The position numbers were made by a program, and so were the translations under genes. Positions 8,669-18,269 of a stretch of 64,000 nt of DNA are shown here, piece by piece. The DNA is taken from assembly GCF_024160145.1 (NCBI RefSeq), contig NZ_JAMYWQ010000018.1:36216-100215 (forward strand), given 5' to 3'. Under the pieces are notes generated by a model that made no database searches, was not told the origin of the DNA, and saw nothing but the letters and a program-made list of their open reading frames with translations. How positions within the stretch are numbered: position 1 is the stretch's first letter; each line of letters starts with the position of its first letter. This stretch comes from Serratia nevei (lineage in GTDB: Bacteria > Pseudomonadota > Gammaproteobacteria > Enterobacterales > Enterobacteriaceae).

Positions 8669-9166
8669 TCAACTTGCCGCTACAGTCACATATTTCGCAC
8701 TGTCGCACTGTTCCAGTTGCTCACAAAGCCCCGCCACCACTGCTTTCAGGCCCGCTTCATCCTGTTCGTCGAAGCGTTGATAAACCGTGCTGTCGATATC
8801 CAAAACGCCGATCACCCGGCCGCCGACCGACAGCGGCAGCACGATTTCCGCATTGCTCGCCGCATCGCAGGCGATATGGCCCGGGAACGCATGCACGTCG
8901 CCGACGCGCTGCACGCGATTTTCCGCCACCGCCGTGCCGCACACGCCCTTGCCCACCGGGATGCGCACGCAGGCGATCTTGCCCTGGAACGGCCCCAGCA
9001 CCAGCTGGTCGCCATCCATCAGATAGAAACCGGCCCAGTTCACGTCATCCAGACGCTCGTTGATCAACGCGCTGGCGTTGGACAGCGCCGCGATAAAGTT
9101 GGTCTCCCCGCCGAGCAACGCGCTCAGGTCACGTTTTAATTCCGCGTAGAATTGTTCTTTTGTCAT
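8669..9166 (-). CDS. msrC: Free methionine-(R)-sulfoxide reductase MsrC
   Basis: GAF-domain enzyme of 165 residues, the same length as E. coli MsrC (YebR). It reduces free L-methionine-(R)-sulfoxide with thioredoxin-linked cysteines. The three conserved cysteines are visible in KIACVRIP, GKGVCGTA and GHIACDAA. Start MTKEQFY was chosen over an upstream in-frame start because it matches the family N-terminus. It is divergent from letA and upstream of proQ, as in E. coli. Confidence 0.96.
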   Translation of the reverse strand: MTKEQFYAELKRDLSALLGGETNFIAALSNASALINERLDDVNWAGFYLMDGDQLVLGPFQGKIACVRIPVGKGVCGTAVAENRVQRVGDVHAFPGHIACDAASNAEIVLPLSVGGRVIGVLDIDSTVYQRFDEQDEAGLKAVVAGLCEQLEQCDSAKYVTVAAS

Positions 9167-9421
9167 GTGATAACCATTGAAACAGTGAAGATGGCCAGAA
9201 GCCCAAAGCTTAGGCCCTATAAAATAAGCATTAAATGCGTATAGCCACAAGGTTAATCATCTGTTGCTTCACAAAACCCTGTCGCTCAGGGTATGTTTGC
9301 CGCTCAGAATCCCGGTTTACCCCGTTTTACCGTCCGGCGCCCGATCGCCGGTGACGCGGCCGGTTTATTTTTCAGCTACGCTGACAGTTCCGGCGGGCTC
9401 AAGGGCAGCTACTTGTCAAAG

Positions 9422-10669
9422 ATGAAGATACACGCGATCACCGCCCCCCTTTCCAAAGCGCGCCACCAGCGCTGCTGCGAGTGCGACCTGCTGTTCGTGC
9501 TGCCGCCGCTCACCGGCAATCAGGCCGCCTATTGCCCGCGCTGCAACGCCAAGGTGGTGAACGGCCGCGACTGGTCGATGACGCGCCTGACCGCCATGGC
9601 GATCGCCATGCTGCTGTTGATGCCGTTCGCCTTCACCGAACCGCTGATCAGCATCCGCTTGCTCGGCACGCGCATCGACGCCAGCCTGCTGGAGGGCATC
9701 TGGCAGATGAGCCGTCAGGGCGATCCGCTTACCGCCAGCATGGTGGCGTTCTGCACCCTCGGCGCCCCGCTGACGCTGGCGCTGTCGCTGCTCTACCTGC
9801 GCTTTGGCCACGCGCTCGGCATGAACCTGCGCCCGGTGCTGCTGATGCTGGAGCGGCTGAAAGAGTGGGTGATGCTGGACATCTATCTGATCGGCATGGC
9901 GGTGGCGGCGATCAAGGTGCAGGATTACGCCGACATCCAGGCGGGCAGCGCGCTGATCGCCTACCTGTCGCTCACCCTGCTCAGCATCCTGACGCTGATC
10001 CATACCAACCTGGAGCAGCTGTGGGAACGTTACTACCCGCAGGAGCAGCCGGAAGGCCCGCCGTCGGCGCTGCATATTTGCCTGTCCTGCCACTACACCG
10101 GCTACCCCGACGCACGCGGCCGCTGCCCGCGCTGCCACGTGCCGATGTGCCACCGCCAGCCTTACAGCCTGCAAAAAACCTGGGCGGCGCTGATCGCGGC
10201 GATGATCCTGCTGATACCGGCCAACCTGCTGCCGATTTCCATCATTTACGCCAACGGCGCACGGCTCGAAGACACCATCTTCTCCGGCGTGGTCTCGCTG
10301 GCCACCTCCGGCAACGTGCCGATCGCCGCCATCGTGTTCATCGCCAGCGTGCTGGTGCCCTTTACCAAGGTGATCGTGCTGATCACGCTGTTGTTCAGCA
10401 TTCATTTCAAAACCTCGCACAGCCTGAAGACGCGCATCCGTCTGCTGCGCCTGGTCACCTGGATCGGCCGTTGGTCGATGCTCGATCTGTTCGTTATCGC
10501 CTTGATGATGTCGCTGGTAAACCGCGACCAGCTGTTATCTTTTACTATGGGACCGGCCGCGTTTTACTTTGGCTCGGCGGTCATTTTGACTATTCTTGCC
10601 GTTGAGTGGCTGGATAGCCGATTGATTTGGGATGCACATGCAACAGGAAACGCCGACTACACCGACTGA
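9422..10669 (+). CDS. letA: LetA (YebS), inner-membrane partner of the LetB lipid tunnel
   Basis: PqiA/LetA-family membrane protein of 415 residues with two similar halves. Each half has a zinc-ribbon (CCECD...CPRC near the N-terminus; CLSC...CPRC near residue 220) and about four membrane segments. LetA works with LetB in lipid transport across the envelope. Start at MKIHAITAP is chosen because the longer upstream frame has no family counterpart; the ribosome site is weak. The 3' end overlaps letB by 32 bp, so the two are coupled. Confidence 0.94.
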   Translation: MKIHAITAPLSKARHQRCCECDLLFVLPPLTGNQAAYCPRCNAKVVNGRDWSMTRLTAMAIAMLLLMPFAFTEPLISIRLLGTRIDASLLEGIWQMSRQGDPLTASMVAFCTLGAPLTLALSLLYLRFGHALGMNLRPVLLMLERLKEWVMLDIYLIGMAVAAIKVQDYADIQAGSALIAYLSLTLLSILTLIHTNLEQLWERYYPQEQPEGPPSALHICLSCHYTGYPDARGRCPRCHVPMCHRQPYSLQKTWAALIAAMILLIPANLLPISIIYANGARLEDTIFSGVVSLATSGNVPIAAIVFIASVLVPFTKVIVLITLLFSIHFKTSHSLKTRIRLLRLVTWIGRWSMLDLFVIALMMSLVNRDQLLSFTMGPAAFYFGSAVILTILAVEWLDSRLIWDAHATGNADYTD

Positions 10670-13268
10670 AGCGCGGGTCAAGAACAAGCGCCGCATTTCA
10701 CCGTTCTGGTTACTGCCGTTCATCGCCCTGCTGATCGCCGGGTGGCTGGTCTACAACAATTTCCAGGAGCGCGGCACCACCGTCACCATCGATTTCCAAT
10801 CGGCGGCGGGCATCGTCGCCGGCCGCACGCCGGTGCGCTACCAGGGCGTTGACGTCGGCATGGTGCAGAAGATCAGCCTGAGCAAAGATCTGCGCAGCAT
10901 CGTGGTAGAAGCCAGCATCAAAAGCGATTTGGAAGATTCGCTGCGCGAAGGCACCCAGTTTTGGCTGGTGACGCCCAAGGCTTCGCTGGCTGGGGTCTCC
11001 GGGCTCGATGCGCTGGTCGGCGGCAACTATATCGGCATGATGCCCGGCAGCGGCAAGGCGCAAACCCACTTCGCCGCGCTCGATACCCAGCCGAAATACC
11101 GCCTGAACACCGGCGAGCTGATGATCCACCTGCACGCCGACGATCTGGGCTCGCTCAACAGCGGCTCGCTGGTCTACTACCGTAAAATCCCGGTCGGCAA
11201 GGTGTACGACTACACCATCAGCGAAGGCAACAAGGGCGTGACCATCGATGTGCTGATCGACCGCCGCTTCGCCCATCTGGTGAAAAACAACAGCCGCTTC
11301 TGGAACGTCTCCGGCTTCAAGGGCGATTTCAGCCTGTCAGGCGCGACGGTACAGATGGAGAGCCTGGCGGCGCTGGTCAACGGCGCCATCGCCTTCGATT
11401 CGCCGGCCGATGGCCAGCAGGCCAAGGGCGATCAGAGCTATGCCCTGTATCCCGATCTGGCCCACAGCCAGCGCGGCGTCAATATCCTGCTGGATCTGCC
11501 GAGCGGCAACAACCTGAGTGAAAACCGCACGCCGCTGATGTACCAGGGGCTGCAGGTCGGCACCCTGACCAAGCTGACGTTGCAACAGGACAGCAAAGTG
11601 GTCGGTGAACTGACCATCGATCCTTCGGTGGTCGACCTGATGCGCAGCGGCACCCGCATCGTGATGCGCAGCCCGCGCATCAGCCTCAACGACGCCAAGC
11701 TCAGCCAGCTGCTGACCGGCACCACGCTGGAGCTGGTGCCGGGCGAAGGCGAGCCGCAGCAGCGCTTTAACGTGCTGGACAGCAACGAAACGCTGTTGCA
11801 ACAGCCGGGCGTACTGACCGTCACGCTGAATGCGCCGCAAAGCTACGGCATCGACGTCGGGCAGCCGCTGGTGGTGCACGGCGTGAAGGTTGGCCAGATC
11901 CTGAGCCGCACCCTCACCGCCGGCGGCGTAGTGTTCACCGCCGCCATCGACGCGCAATATCGCAGCCTGCTGCACAAAGACAGCAAATTCGTGGTCAACA
12001 GCCGCCTCGACGTCAAACTGGGGATCGACGGCATGGAAGTGCTCGGCGCCAGCGCGCAGGAGTGGGTAGACGGCGGCGTGCGCATTATCCCCGGCAGCAA
12101 GGGCGAACCGGGCGGCCAATACCCGCTGTATGCCAACAGCGAGAAAGCCGAGGACGGAATCGTCGGCAACGCCCCGGCCACCACCCTGACCCTCAGCGCG
12201 GCCAGCCTGCCGGACGTGCAGGCCGGTTCGGTGGTGCTGTATCGCAAATTCCAGGTGGGCGAGATCGTCAACGTTCGGCCGAAGGCCAACGAGTTCGAGG
12301 TGGACGTCTACATCAGCCCGGAATACCGCAAGCTGCTGACCCGTGAAAGCATCTTCTGGGCCGAAGGCGGCGCCAAGGTGCAGCTCAACGGCAGCGGGCT
12401 GACGGTACAGGCTTCACCGCTCAACCGCGCGCTGAAAGGCGCCATCAGCTTCGACAACCTGCAGGGCGTAACGCTCAACAAGGGCGCCAACCGCGTGCTG
12501 TACGCCAGCGAAACCGCCGCACGCGCGGTGGGCAGCCAAATCACGTTGAGAACCTACGACGCCAGCAAACTGTCGGCCGGCATGCCGCTGCGCTACCTCG
12601 GTATCGACGTCGGCCAGGTGGAATCGCTACAGCTGGCGCCGGAGCGCAACGAAGTGCTGGCTAAAGCGGTGCTGTATCCGGAATACGTGCAGACCTTCGC
12701 ACGGCTGGGCAGCCGTTTCTCGATCGTCTCACCGGAGATCTCCGCCGCCGGCGTCAGCAACCTCGATACCCTGCTCCAGCCTTATATCAACGTGGAGCCG
12801 GGGCGCGGCCGCGAGCTGCGCACCTTCGAACTGCAGCAGGCCAGCATCACCGACTCGCGCTATCTCGACGGCCTGAGCGTGGTGCTCGACGCCGCCGAAA
12901 CCGGCTCGCTGCAGGTCGGTACGCCGGTGCTGTTCCGCGGCGTGGAGGTCGGCACCATCACCGGTTTCTACCTCGGCGCCATGTCCGATCGGGTACACGT
13001 CGCACTGCGCATCAGCAAGAAATATCAGCATCTGGTGCGCAACAACAGCGTGTTCTGGCTGGCCTCGGGTTACAACCTGCAGTTCGGCCTGACCGGCGGC
13101 GTGATCAAGAGCGGCACCTTCCAGCAGTTCATCCGCGGCGGCATCGCCTTCGCCACGCCGCCGACCATTCCGCTGGCGCCGAAGGCGACGCCGGACAAGC
13201 ACTTCCTGCTGAATCCTGAAGAGCCGAAGGACTGGAAAACCTGGGGTACCGCCATTCCACGCGATTAA
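10638..13268 (+). CDS. letB: LetB (YebT), seven-MCE-domain envelope-spanning tunnel protein
   Basis: A 876-residue protein with one N-terminal membrane anchor (about residues 20-42) followed by seven tandem MCE domains. Each repeats the pattern 'P(V/L).YQG..VG....L'. E. coli LetB forms stacked hexameric rings that make a lipid tunnel between the membranes. Length and domain number match. Two ATGs, 10632 and 10638, are possible; the second gives the family N-terminus (MQQETP). A strong terminator follows 16 bp after the stop. Confidence 0.95.
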   Translation: MQQETPTTPTEARVKNKRRISPFWLLPFIALLIAGWLVYNNFQERGTTVTIDFQSAAGIVAGRTPVRYQGVDVGMVQKISLSKDLRSIVVEASIKSDLEDSLREGTQFWLVTPKASLAGVSGLDALVGGNYIGMMPGSGKAQTHFAALDTQPKYRLNTGELMIHLHADDLGSLNSGSLVYYRKIPVGKVYDYTISEGNKGVTIDVLIDRRFAHLVKNNSRFWNVSGFKGDFSLSGATVQMESLAALVNGAIAFDSPADGQQAKGDQSYALYPDLAHSQRGVNILLDLPSGNNLSENRTPLMYQGLQVGTLTKLTLQQDSKVVGELTIDPSVVDLMRSGTRIVMRSPRISLNDAKLSQLLTGTTLELVPGEGEPQQRFNVLDSNETLLQQPGVLTVTLNAPQSYGIDVGQPLVVHGVKVGQILSRTLTAGGVVFTAAIDAQYRSLLHKDSKFVVNSRLDVKLGIDGMEVLGASAQEWVDGGVRIIPGSKGEPGGQYPLYANSEKAEDGIVGNAPATTLTLSAASLPDVQAGSVVLYRKFQVGEIVNVRPKANEFEVDVYISPEYRKLLTRESIFWAEGGAKVQLNGSGLTVQASPLNRALKGAISFDNLQGVTLNKGANRVLYASETAARAVGSQITLRTYDASKLSAGMPLRYLGIDVGQVESLQLAPERNEVLAKAVLYPEYVQTFARLGSRFSIVSPEISAAGVSNLDTLLQPYINVEPGRGRELRTFELQQASITDSRYLDGLSVVLDAAETGSLQVGTPVLFRGVEVGTITGFYLGAMSDRVHVALRISKKYQHLVRNNSVFWLASGYNLQFGLTGGVIKSGTFQQFIRGGIAFATPPTIPLAPKATPDKHFLLNPEEPKDWKTWGTAIPRD

Positions 13269-13283
13269 ACGTCGTGTTTTCCT

Positions 13284-13315
13284 CAGGGCCCGGCAATACC
13301 GGGCCCTGTTTTTTT
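13284..13315 (+). terminator. Rho-independent terminator after letAB
   Basis: Perfect 10-bp stem CAGGGCCCGG / CCGGGCCCTG with loop 'caata' and a run of seven T. It separates letAB from rsmF. Confidence 0.92.
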
Positions 13316-13370
13316 CCGCGTTATGATAAACTCTCGCCCTTGTCTTTATTGCACCCTGAGAGTTCGCCCC

Positions 13371-14807
13371 GTGGCCAAATCCACCGCCGTTTTTCTACCC
13401 CCCGCGTTCCTTGACGCCACCCGCGCCATCATGCCTGCCGAGCTGACGATGGAAGATTTTATCGCCGCTTGCCAGCGCCCGCTGCGCCGCAGTCTGCGCG
13501 TCAACACGCTGAAAATCAGCGTCGCCGATTTCCTGACGCTGGTGCAGGATTACGACTGGCGGCTGGAACCTATTCCCTGGTGCGCGGAAGGGTTCTGGAT
13601 CGAACGCGACGATGAAGAGCTGCGATTGGGCAGTGCCGCCGAACACCTGAGCGGCCTGTTCTACATTCAGGAAGCCAGTTCGATGCTGCCGGTCAGCGCG
13701 CTGTTCGCGGGCGGCGCGGCACCGAATCGGCTGCTGGACGTGGCGGCGGCGCCGGGCTCCAAAACCACCCAGATCGCCGCGCTGATGGGCAACCGGGGCG
13801 GCATCGTCGCCAACGAATACTCCGCCAGCCGGGTAAAAGTGCTGCACGCCAATATCAGCCGCTGCGGCGTGAAGAACACCGCGCTGACCCACTTCGACGG
13901 CCGGGTGTTCGGCGCCGCGCTGCCGGAGAGCTTCGACGCCATTCTGCTCGATGCCCCCTGCTCCGGCGAAGGCGTGGTGCGCAAGGATCCGGACGCCATG
14001 AGCAACTGGTCGCCGCAGAGCGTGGCCGAGATCGCCGCCACCCAACGCGAACTGATCGACAGCGCGTTTCATGCGCTGGCGCCGGGCGGCGTGATGGTTT
14101 ACTCCACCTGCACGCTCAATGCGCAGGAAAACCAGCAGGTGGTGCGCTGGCTGCTGGACACCTACGGCGACGCGGTCAGCGTCGAACCGCTGGGCGAACT
14201 GTTCCCCGGCGCCGATAAGGCGCTGACCGCCGAAGGTTTCCTGCACGTCTTCCCGCAGATTTACGACAGCGAAGGTTTTTTCGTCGCCCGCCTGCGCAAA
14301 CGGCGCGCCGTGGTGCCGTTGGCGAAGCCGACCTACAAGGTGGGCAAATTCCCGTTCAGCCCGCTGTCCGGTAAAGAGGCCGCGCTGGTCGCCCAGGCCG
14401 CCGCCGCATCCGGCTTAACCTGGGGCGATGACAGCCGCCTGTGGGAGCGCGACAAGGAGATCTGGCTGTTCCCGGCCGAGCTGGAGCCGCTGTTCGGCAA
14501 AGTACGCTTCTCACGCATCGGCCTCAAGCTGGCGGAGCGTTTCCCGAAGGGCTTCCGCTGGCAGCACGAAGCGGCGATCGCGCTGGCGAATACCGCCGGC
14601 AAACACCATTTCGAGCTGGACGCCACGCTGGCGCAGGAGTGGCATCACGGCCGCGATCTCTACCCGGAACAGCCGCCGGCCGGCGATGAATGCATCGTCA
14701 CCTATCAGGGGCAGCCGCTGGGCATCGCCAAACGCATCGGCAGCCGCATCAAGAACAGCCTGCCGCGCGATCTGGTGCGTGATGGCGCGCTGGATTTCCA
14801 CCTGTAA
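13371..14807 (+). CDS. rsmF: 16S rRNA m5C1407 methyltransferase RsmF
   Basis: NSUN/RsmB-type RNA cytosine-C5 methyltransferase of 478 residues. It has the SAM motif [12 protein letters not shown], motif [11 protein letters not shown] with the conserved PC dipeptide, and motif VI YSTCTLN with the nucleophilic cysteine. A C-terminal PUA-like region follows. It methylates C1407 of 16S rRNA in E. coli. The GTG start at 13371 matches the family N-terminus and follows 'cctgagag'; an upstream ATG at 13323 adds 16 unrelated residues. Confidence 0.95.
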   Translation: MAKSTAVFLPPAFLDATRAIMPAELTMEDFIAACQRPLRRSLRVNTLKISVADFLTLVQDYDWRLEPIPWCAEGFWIERDDEELRLGSAAEHLSGLFYIQEASSMLPVSALFAGGAAPNRLLDVAAAPGSKTTQIAALMGNRGGIVANEYSASRVKVLHANISRCGVKNTALTHFDGRVFGAALPESFDAILLDAPCSGEGVVRKDPDAMSNWSPQSVAEIAATQRELIDSAFHALAPGGVMVYSTCTLNAQENQQVVRWLLDTYGDAVSVEPLGELFPGADKALTAEGFLHVFPQIYDSEGFFVARLRKRRAVVPLAKPTYKVGKFPFSPLSGKEAALVAQAAAASGLTWGDDSRLWERDKEIWLFPAELEPLFGKVRFSRIGLKLAERFPKGFRWQHEAAIALANTAGKHHFELDATLAQEWHHGRDLYPEQPPAGDECIVTYQGQPLGIAKRIGSRIKNSLPRDLVRDGALDFHL

Positions 14808-14982
14808 TCGATCGGTCGCCGGGGATCCTCCCGGCGATAAAATAACGGTAACAATATTCCTATTGAAATCAGTTATTATAAAAATCATTTACCATTCACA
14901 CTATTTATCATCCCTCTTTATTTCCTAGCCTCACCAAAAAAGTTTTTTGCCTTTGAACAAGACAATCTCGCGTTCTTATCCT

Positions 14983-15008
14983 ATTAATTTAAATGTAAGT
15001 AAATTAAT
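14983..15008. promoter_or_regulatory. Inverted repeat upstream of first pilin gene (copy 1)
   Basis: Arms ATTAATTTA and TAAATTAAT form a perfect 9-bp inverted repeat with an 8-nt spacer, preceded by cgttcttatcct. The same arrangement occurs at 15812 before the second pilin gene, with different but still complementary inner bases. It could be an operator for a dimeric regulator or a leader hairpin. Confidence 0.5.
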
Positions 15009-15019
15009 GCGTTCTACTC

Positions 15020-15040
15020 CGCCTTAGGTGGCGTTTTTTT
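15020..15040 (+). terminator. Weak terminator-like element in the leader of the first pilin gene
   Basis: A short stem CGCC / GGCG with loop ttaggt is followed by seven T and lies 30 nt upstream of the pilin start codon. A corresponding element is absent from the otherwise similar leader of the second copy. With only four base pairs it may be a partial attenuator or of no function. Confidence 0.3.
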
Positions 15041-15069
15041 GCGGGCTTTTTCTGACACGGCAAGGAATC

Positions 15070-15609
15070 ATGATGAAAAAAACTCTGATGGTTTTGACCT
15101 CAACCCCCCTCTTGCTGTGTTCCTTCGGCACACCGGCAGTGGACGGCACCATTCAGGGCACGGTGGGGGTGACAATCACCATCGGCGCCGGCTGCGTGGT
15201 TACCGGCGGCAACAGTTCCGGCATCACCAATAATTTCGGCTCCATCAGCTTCGGCACCTACTCCTCACTGGCTAACGTCATCACCGCCAGCGCCACCGGC
15301 AGCGGCGGTACCGGCACGCTGGGGCTGAACTGCACCACCGGCACCAACTACACCGTGGCGCTGGACAACGGCCTCAACGCCTCCGGCAGCCAGCGGCGCA
15401 TGGCCAGCAGCGTACCGGCCTATATCAGCTATAACCTGTATCAGGACAGCGCCAACTCCATACCCTGGAACAACACCACCGGCGTGCTGACCGGTACCGG
15501 CACCGGATCGGCCGTGCCGCTGGTCGTCTACGGCCTGGTGCCCGCGGCGGGCACCACCCCGGCGGCCGGCGTCTACAGCGATACCGTCACCATGACCGTG
15601 ACCTGGTAA
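15070..15609 (+). CDS. Csu-type (SCPU domain) pilus major subunit, copy 1
   Basis: Secreted 179-residue subunit with a Sec signal peptide (about residues 1-23) and one spore coat protein U domain, the CsuA/B fold of archaic chaperone-usher pili. Two cysteines (GAGCVV and LNCTT) can form the usual disulphide, and the C-terminal strand ends in VTMTVTW, the donor/acceptor strand pattern. It is 168/179 identical to the next gene. It has its own leader and a hairpin after its stop, so it may be made partly as a monocistronic message. Start: two adjacent ATGs (15070, 15073) follow aaggaatc. Confidence 0.9.
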   Translation: MMKKTLMVLTSTPLLLCSFGTPAVDGTIQGTVGVTITIGAGCVVTGGNSSGITNNFGSISFGTYSSLANVITASATGSGGTGTLGLNCTTGTNYTVALDNGLNASGSQRRMASSVPAYISYNLYQDSANSIPWNNTTGVLTGTGTGSAVPLVVYGLVPAAGTTPAAGVYSDTVTMTVTW

Positions 15610-15633
15610 CCCCGTCGCCGGCAAGCGCTCACA

Positions 15634-15660
15634 AACGGAGTGCCATGTCGGCGCTCCGTT
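15634..15660 (+). terminator. Hairpin between the two duplicated pilin genes
   Basis: AACGGAGTGCC pairs with GGCGCTCCGTT (11 bp with one G-U pair) around 'atgtc'. No strong T-run follows (attcatt), so it may be a weak terminator or an mRNA-stabilising 3' hairpin that raises the level of the first subunit. Confidence 0.5.
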
Positions 15661-15811
15661 ATTCATTGAGATAATAATATTCCTACCCGCCTTATCATTA
15701 TCACGATCAGATTCCCCCCTGTAATACCCCACACACAACCTGCGACACCGCTTAAAAATAAATAAAGTTTTTAGTCTTGCACCGAGACATTTTCACGTTC
15801 TTATTCTATTA

Positions 15812-15833
15812 ATTAATCTGTAAACAGATTAAT
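15812..15833. promoter_or_regulatory. Inverted repeat upstream of second pilin gene (copy 2)
   Basis: Arms ATTAATCTG and CAGATTAAT are perfect reverse complements with a 4-nt spacer (taaa), preceded by cgttcttattct. Three inner base pairs differ from copy 1 at 14983 but pairing is kept. Confidence 0.5.
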
Positions 15834-15889
15834 GCATTTGACTCATTTTTCGGGCTTTTTGGCAGGCTTCTCGACGACAGCAAGGAACC

Positions 15890-16429
15890 ATGATGAAAAA
15901 GACGCTAGCGGCATTAACCTCAACAACGCTCTTGCTGTGCTCCTTCGGTACGCAGGCAGTGGACGGCACCATTCAGGGCACGCTGGGCGTGACGCTGACC
16001 ATCGGCGCCGGCTGCGTGGTCACCGGCGGCAACAGCTCCGGCACCACCAACAACTTCGGCTCCATCAGCTTCGGCACCTACTCCTCACTGGCTAACGTTA
16101 TCACCGCCAGCGCCACCGGCAGCGGCGGTACCGGCACGCTGGGGCTGAACTGCACCACCGGCACCAACTACACCGTGGCGCTGGACAACGGCCTCAATGC
16201 CTCCGGCAGCCAGCGGCGCATGGCCAGCAGCGTACCGGCCTATATCAGCTATAACCTGTATCAGGACAGCGCCCACTCGCTGCCCTGGAACAATACCACC
16301 GGTACCCTCACCGGCACCGGCACCGGATCGGCGGTGCCGCTGATCGTCTACGGCCTGGTGCCCGCAGCGGGCACCACCCCGGCGGCCGGCGTCTACAGCG
16401 ATACCGTCACCATGACCGTCACCTGGTAA
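15890..16429 (+). CDS. Csu-type (SCPU domain) pilus major subunit, copy 2
   Basis: A 179-residue paralogue of the preceding gene; the 11 substitutions fall mainly in the signal peptide, the first strands and one loop near residue 130. It has a signal peptide, the same two cysteines and an SCPU domain ending in VTMTVTW. In the Acinetobacter Csu system CsuA/B forms the pilus rod, assembled by CsuC and CsuD with CsuE at the tip. Unlike copy 1 it is followed after only 2 bp by the next subunit gene, so it leads the main pilus operon. Confidence 0.9.
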   Translation: MMKKTLAALTSTTLLLCSFGTQAVDGTIQGTLGVTLTIGAGCVVTGGNSSGTTNNFGSISFGTYSSLANVITASATGSGGTGTLGLNCTTGTNYTVALDNGLNASGSQRRMASSVPAYISYNLYQDSAHSLPWNNTTGTLTGTGTGSAVPLIVYGLVPAAGTTPAAGVYSDTVTMTVTW

Positions 16430-16431
16430 GC

Positions 16432-16935
16432 ATGGTACGCCTGGCCCTTATAGGTTTGATGTTGACGCTGGCGGGAACCTGCAGCGCCAACGTCAATACC
16501 GCCACGGTGGGCGTCAGCGCCACGCTGGTCAACGCTTGTGTGGCCGGCACCACCAGCGGCGGCAATACTTCTTTCGGCACGCTTAATTTCGGCACGGTGT
16601 ACTTTTTGAATACTGCGGTACAAGTGACGGGCCAGGCGAACGCCGGGGCACTGCAGATCAACTGCAACAACGGCACCAGCTACACGGTGCTGCTCAGCGG
16701 CGGGCAGAGCGGCAATACCGCCGCGCGTTATTTGCAGAGCGCCGCGGGCGCCAGGGTGAACTACAACCTGTATACCAGCGCCGCTTATGCCACCGTCTGG
16801 GATAACGTGACGGGCGTTTCGCAAACCGCCACCGGGCAAAGCGTCTGGCTGCCGGTCTACGGCATGATCCCGGTACAGGCGACGCCGGCGACGGGCACCT
16901 ATACGGATACGGTGCAGGTGACGATAAATTGGTGA
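16432..16935 (+). CDS. Csu-type pilus minor subunit (SCPU domain)
   Basis: Secreted 167-residue protein with a signal peptide (LALIGLMLTLAGTCSA) and one SCPU domain: cysteines in VNACVAG and INCNNG, 'FGTLNFG' and a C-terminal VQVTINW strand. It starts 2 bp after the second major pilin stop and its TGA overlaps the next start. It probably corresponds to CsuA or CsuB, minor subunits of the shaft or shaft-tip junction; which one is not decided. Confidence 0.87.
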   Translation: MVRLALIGLMLTLAGTCSANVNTATVGVSATLVNACVAGTTSGGNTSFGTLNFGTVYFLNTAVQVTGQANAGALQINCNNGTSYTVLLSGGQSGNTAARYLQSAAGARVNYNLYTSAAYATVWDNVTGVSQTATGQSVWLPVYGMIPVQATPATGTYTDTVQVTINW

Positions 16936-17471
16936 TTAACGGAACGCTGCGCACTCTGCTGTTGACGGCGCTGATCGGCACCCCGGCGGCGCATGCCGAT
17001 ACCGTCAGCCAAAGCTTTACGCTCAACGCCTCGATCATCAAAGGCTGCGTGCTCGGCAGCGGCATCACCAACGTCACCTCGTTCGGCACCCTGAGTTTCG
17101 GCCAGGTGTCGTCGCTGAGCAGCAATATCAATATCGTCTCCAGCGCCGGCGCCGGTTCTATCCTGATACGTTGCAACCCGGGGCTCAGCGTCTCGCTGGC
17201 GTTGAACGTCGGCAACAACGTCACCGGCTCCATCGCCGGCGGCCGCAAGTTGCTGAACTCGGCCACCTCGGAAACGCTGCTTTACCAGCTCTATCAGGAC
17301 GCCAACTACTCGATTCTGTGGGGCGACGGCGGCAACGGCGGTTCGGTGCAAACCGTCTCCGCCACCGGCAGTACACAAGAAATAAAAATCTACGCCAGTT
17401 TAATGGCGAGCAGCACGTTGCCCACCAGCGGCACCTACAACGATACGGTCTTAGTGACAGTGACTTATTGA
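16932..17471 (+). CDS. Csu-type pilus minor subunit (SCPU domain)
   Basis: Secreted 179-residue subunit with a signal peptide ending near AAHA and an SCPU domain: cysteines in IKGCVLG and IRCNPG, 'FGTLSFGQ', terminal VLVTVTY. The GTG at 16932 overlaps the upstream stop (GTGA); a TTG at 16929 is a less likely start. Like its neighbour it probably occupies a minor position in the pilus. The chaperone gene begins 20 bp downstream after a good ribosome site. Confidence 0.86.
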   Translation: MINGTLRTLLLTALIGTPAAHADTVSQSFTLNASIIKGCVLGSGITNVTSFGTLSFGQVSSLSSNINIVSSAGAGSILIRCNPGLSVSLALNVGNNVTGSIAGGRKLLNSATSETLLYQLYQDANYSILWGDGGNGGSVQTVSATGSTQEIKIYASLMASSTLPTSGTYNDTVLVTVTY

Positions 17472-17491
17472 GTTTTTAAAAGGATCATTCT

Positions 17492-18256
17492 ATGCGCACT
17501 CTGCTTCGCCTGCCTCTGCTGGCAGGATTGCTGTTAGCCGGCCAACCGCAGGCCTTCGCCGCCGCCTCCATTCTGATTTGGCCCATCGATCCGGTGATTG
17601 AAGACAATCAGCAGGCCACGGCCCTGTGGCTGGAGAACCGCGACAGCAAACCGGTCTACATGCAAATTCGCGTGCTCGGCTGGCAACAGGCCGGCGGTAA
17701 GGACGACTACCGCAACCAGAGCGAAGTGGTCGCCAGCCCACCGGTCGCCACCATCTTCCCGGGTAAACGCCAGTTGATCCGTCTGATCAAACAGATGCCG
17801 GTCGCCGCCGGGCAAGAACGGGCTTACCGGATACTGGTTGACGAAGTGCCGATCAAAGATAAGGACGGCGCGGCACCTGACCAGGGCGCGCAGATGGGGC
17901 TGAAATTCCAGATGCGCTATTCGGTGCCGTTGTTCGTCAGCGGCAAAGATGTCTGGACCAAGCAGGATTTCGAGCACCCACGCGACTACGCCACCGCCAA
18001 CCAGCCGAAGCTCAGCTACCGGCTGCTGCAACAAAACAGCCAGCGCTGGCTCGACGTGCGCAATGACGGCATCGTGCACGCCCGCCTGTCGCAGGTCAGC
18101 ATCCAGGACAAACCGCTCAACAACGGGCTATTGGGCTATGTGTTGCCGGGTTCGCAAATGCGCTTTGCCCTGCCGGCGTCAGGCAGCTTCGCCGGCGGCA
18201 AGCTACAGGCGATGGTCAACGACAACAAGCAGCCCGTAACCATTCCGTCTTACTGA
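17492..18256 (+). CDS. Archaic pilus periplasmic chaperone (CsuC type)
   Basis: A 254-residue periplasmic chaperone with a signal peptide (about residues 1-24) and two Ig-like domains. Landmarks are 'LIWPIDPVIEDNQQATALWLENRDSKPV' (residues ~28-55, N-terminal strand typical of CsuC), 'FPGKRQLIRL' and 'GLKFQMRYSVPLFV', which includes the subunit-binding strand. It caps the SCPU subunits by donor-strand complementation and delivers them to the usher. An aaaagga ribosome site lies 8 bp before ATG 17492. The usher follows within 14 bp. Confidence 0.93.
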   Translation: MRTLLRLPLLAGLLLAGQPQAFAAASILIWPIDPVIEDNQQATALWLENRDSKPVYMQIRVLGWQQAGGKDDYRNQSEVVASPPVATIFPGKRQLIRLIKQMPVAAGQERAYRILVDEVPIKDKDGAAPDQGAQMGLKFQMRYSVPLFVSGKDVWTKQDFEHPRDYATANQPKLSYRLLQQNSQRWLDVRNDGIVHARLSQVSIQDKPLNNGLLGYVLPGSQMRFALPASGSFAGGKLQAMVNDNKQPVTIPSY

Positions 18257-18269
18257 GCCTGAGGTGCAG

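Larger units (their letters stand above)
14983..16429 (+). repeat. Tandem duplication of a pilin gene with its leader
   Basis: The unit 14983-15609 recurs at 15812-16429. Coding parts (15070 and 15890) are the same length and 94% identical in protein, with long stretches of identical DNA between residues ~55 and ~135. Leaders share the upstream cgttcttat motif, the inverted repeat and the aaggaa(t/c)catgatgaaaaa start region. The intervening 15610-15811 stretch is AT-rich non-coding DNA. Confidence 0.85.
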
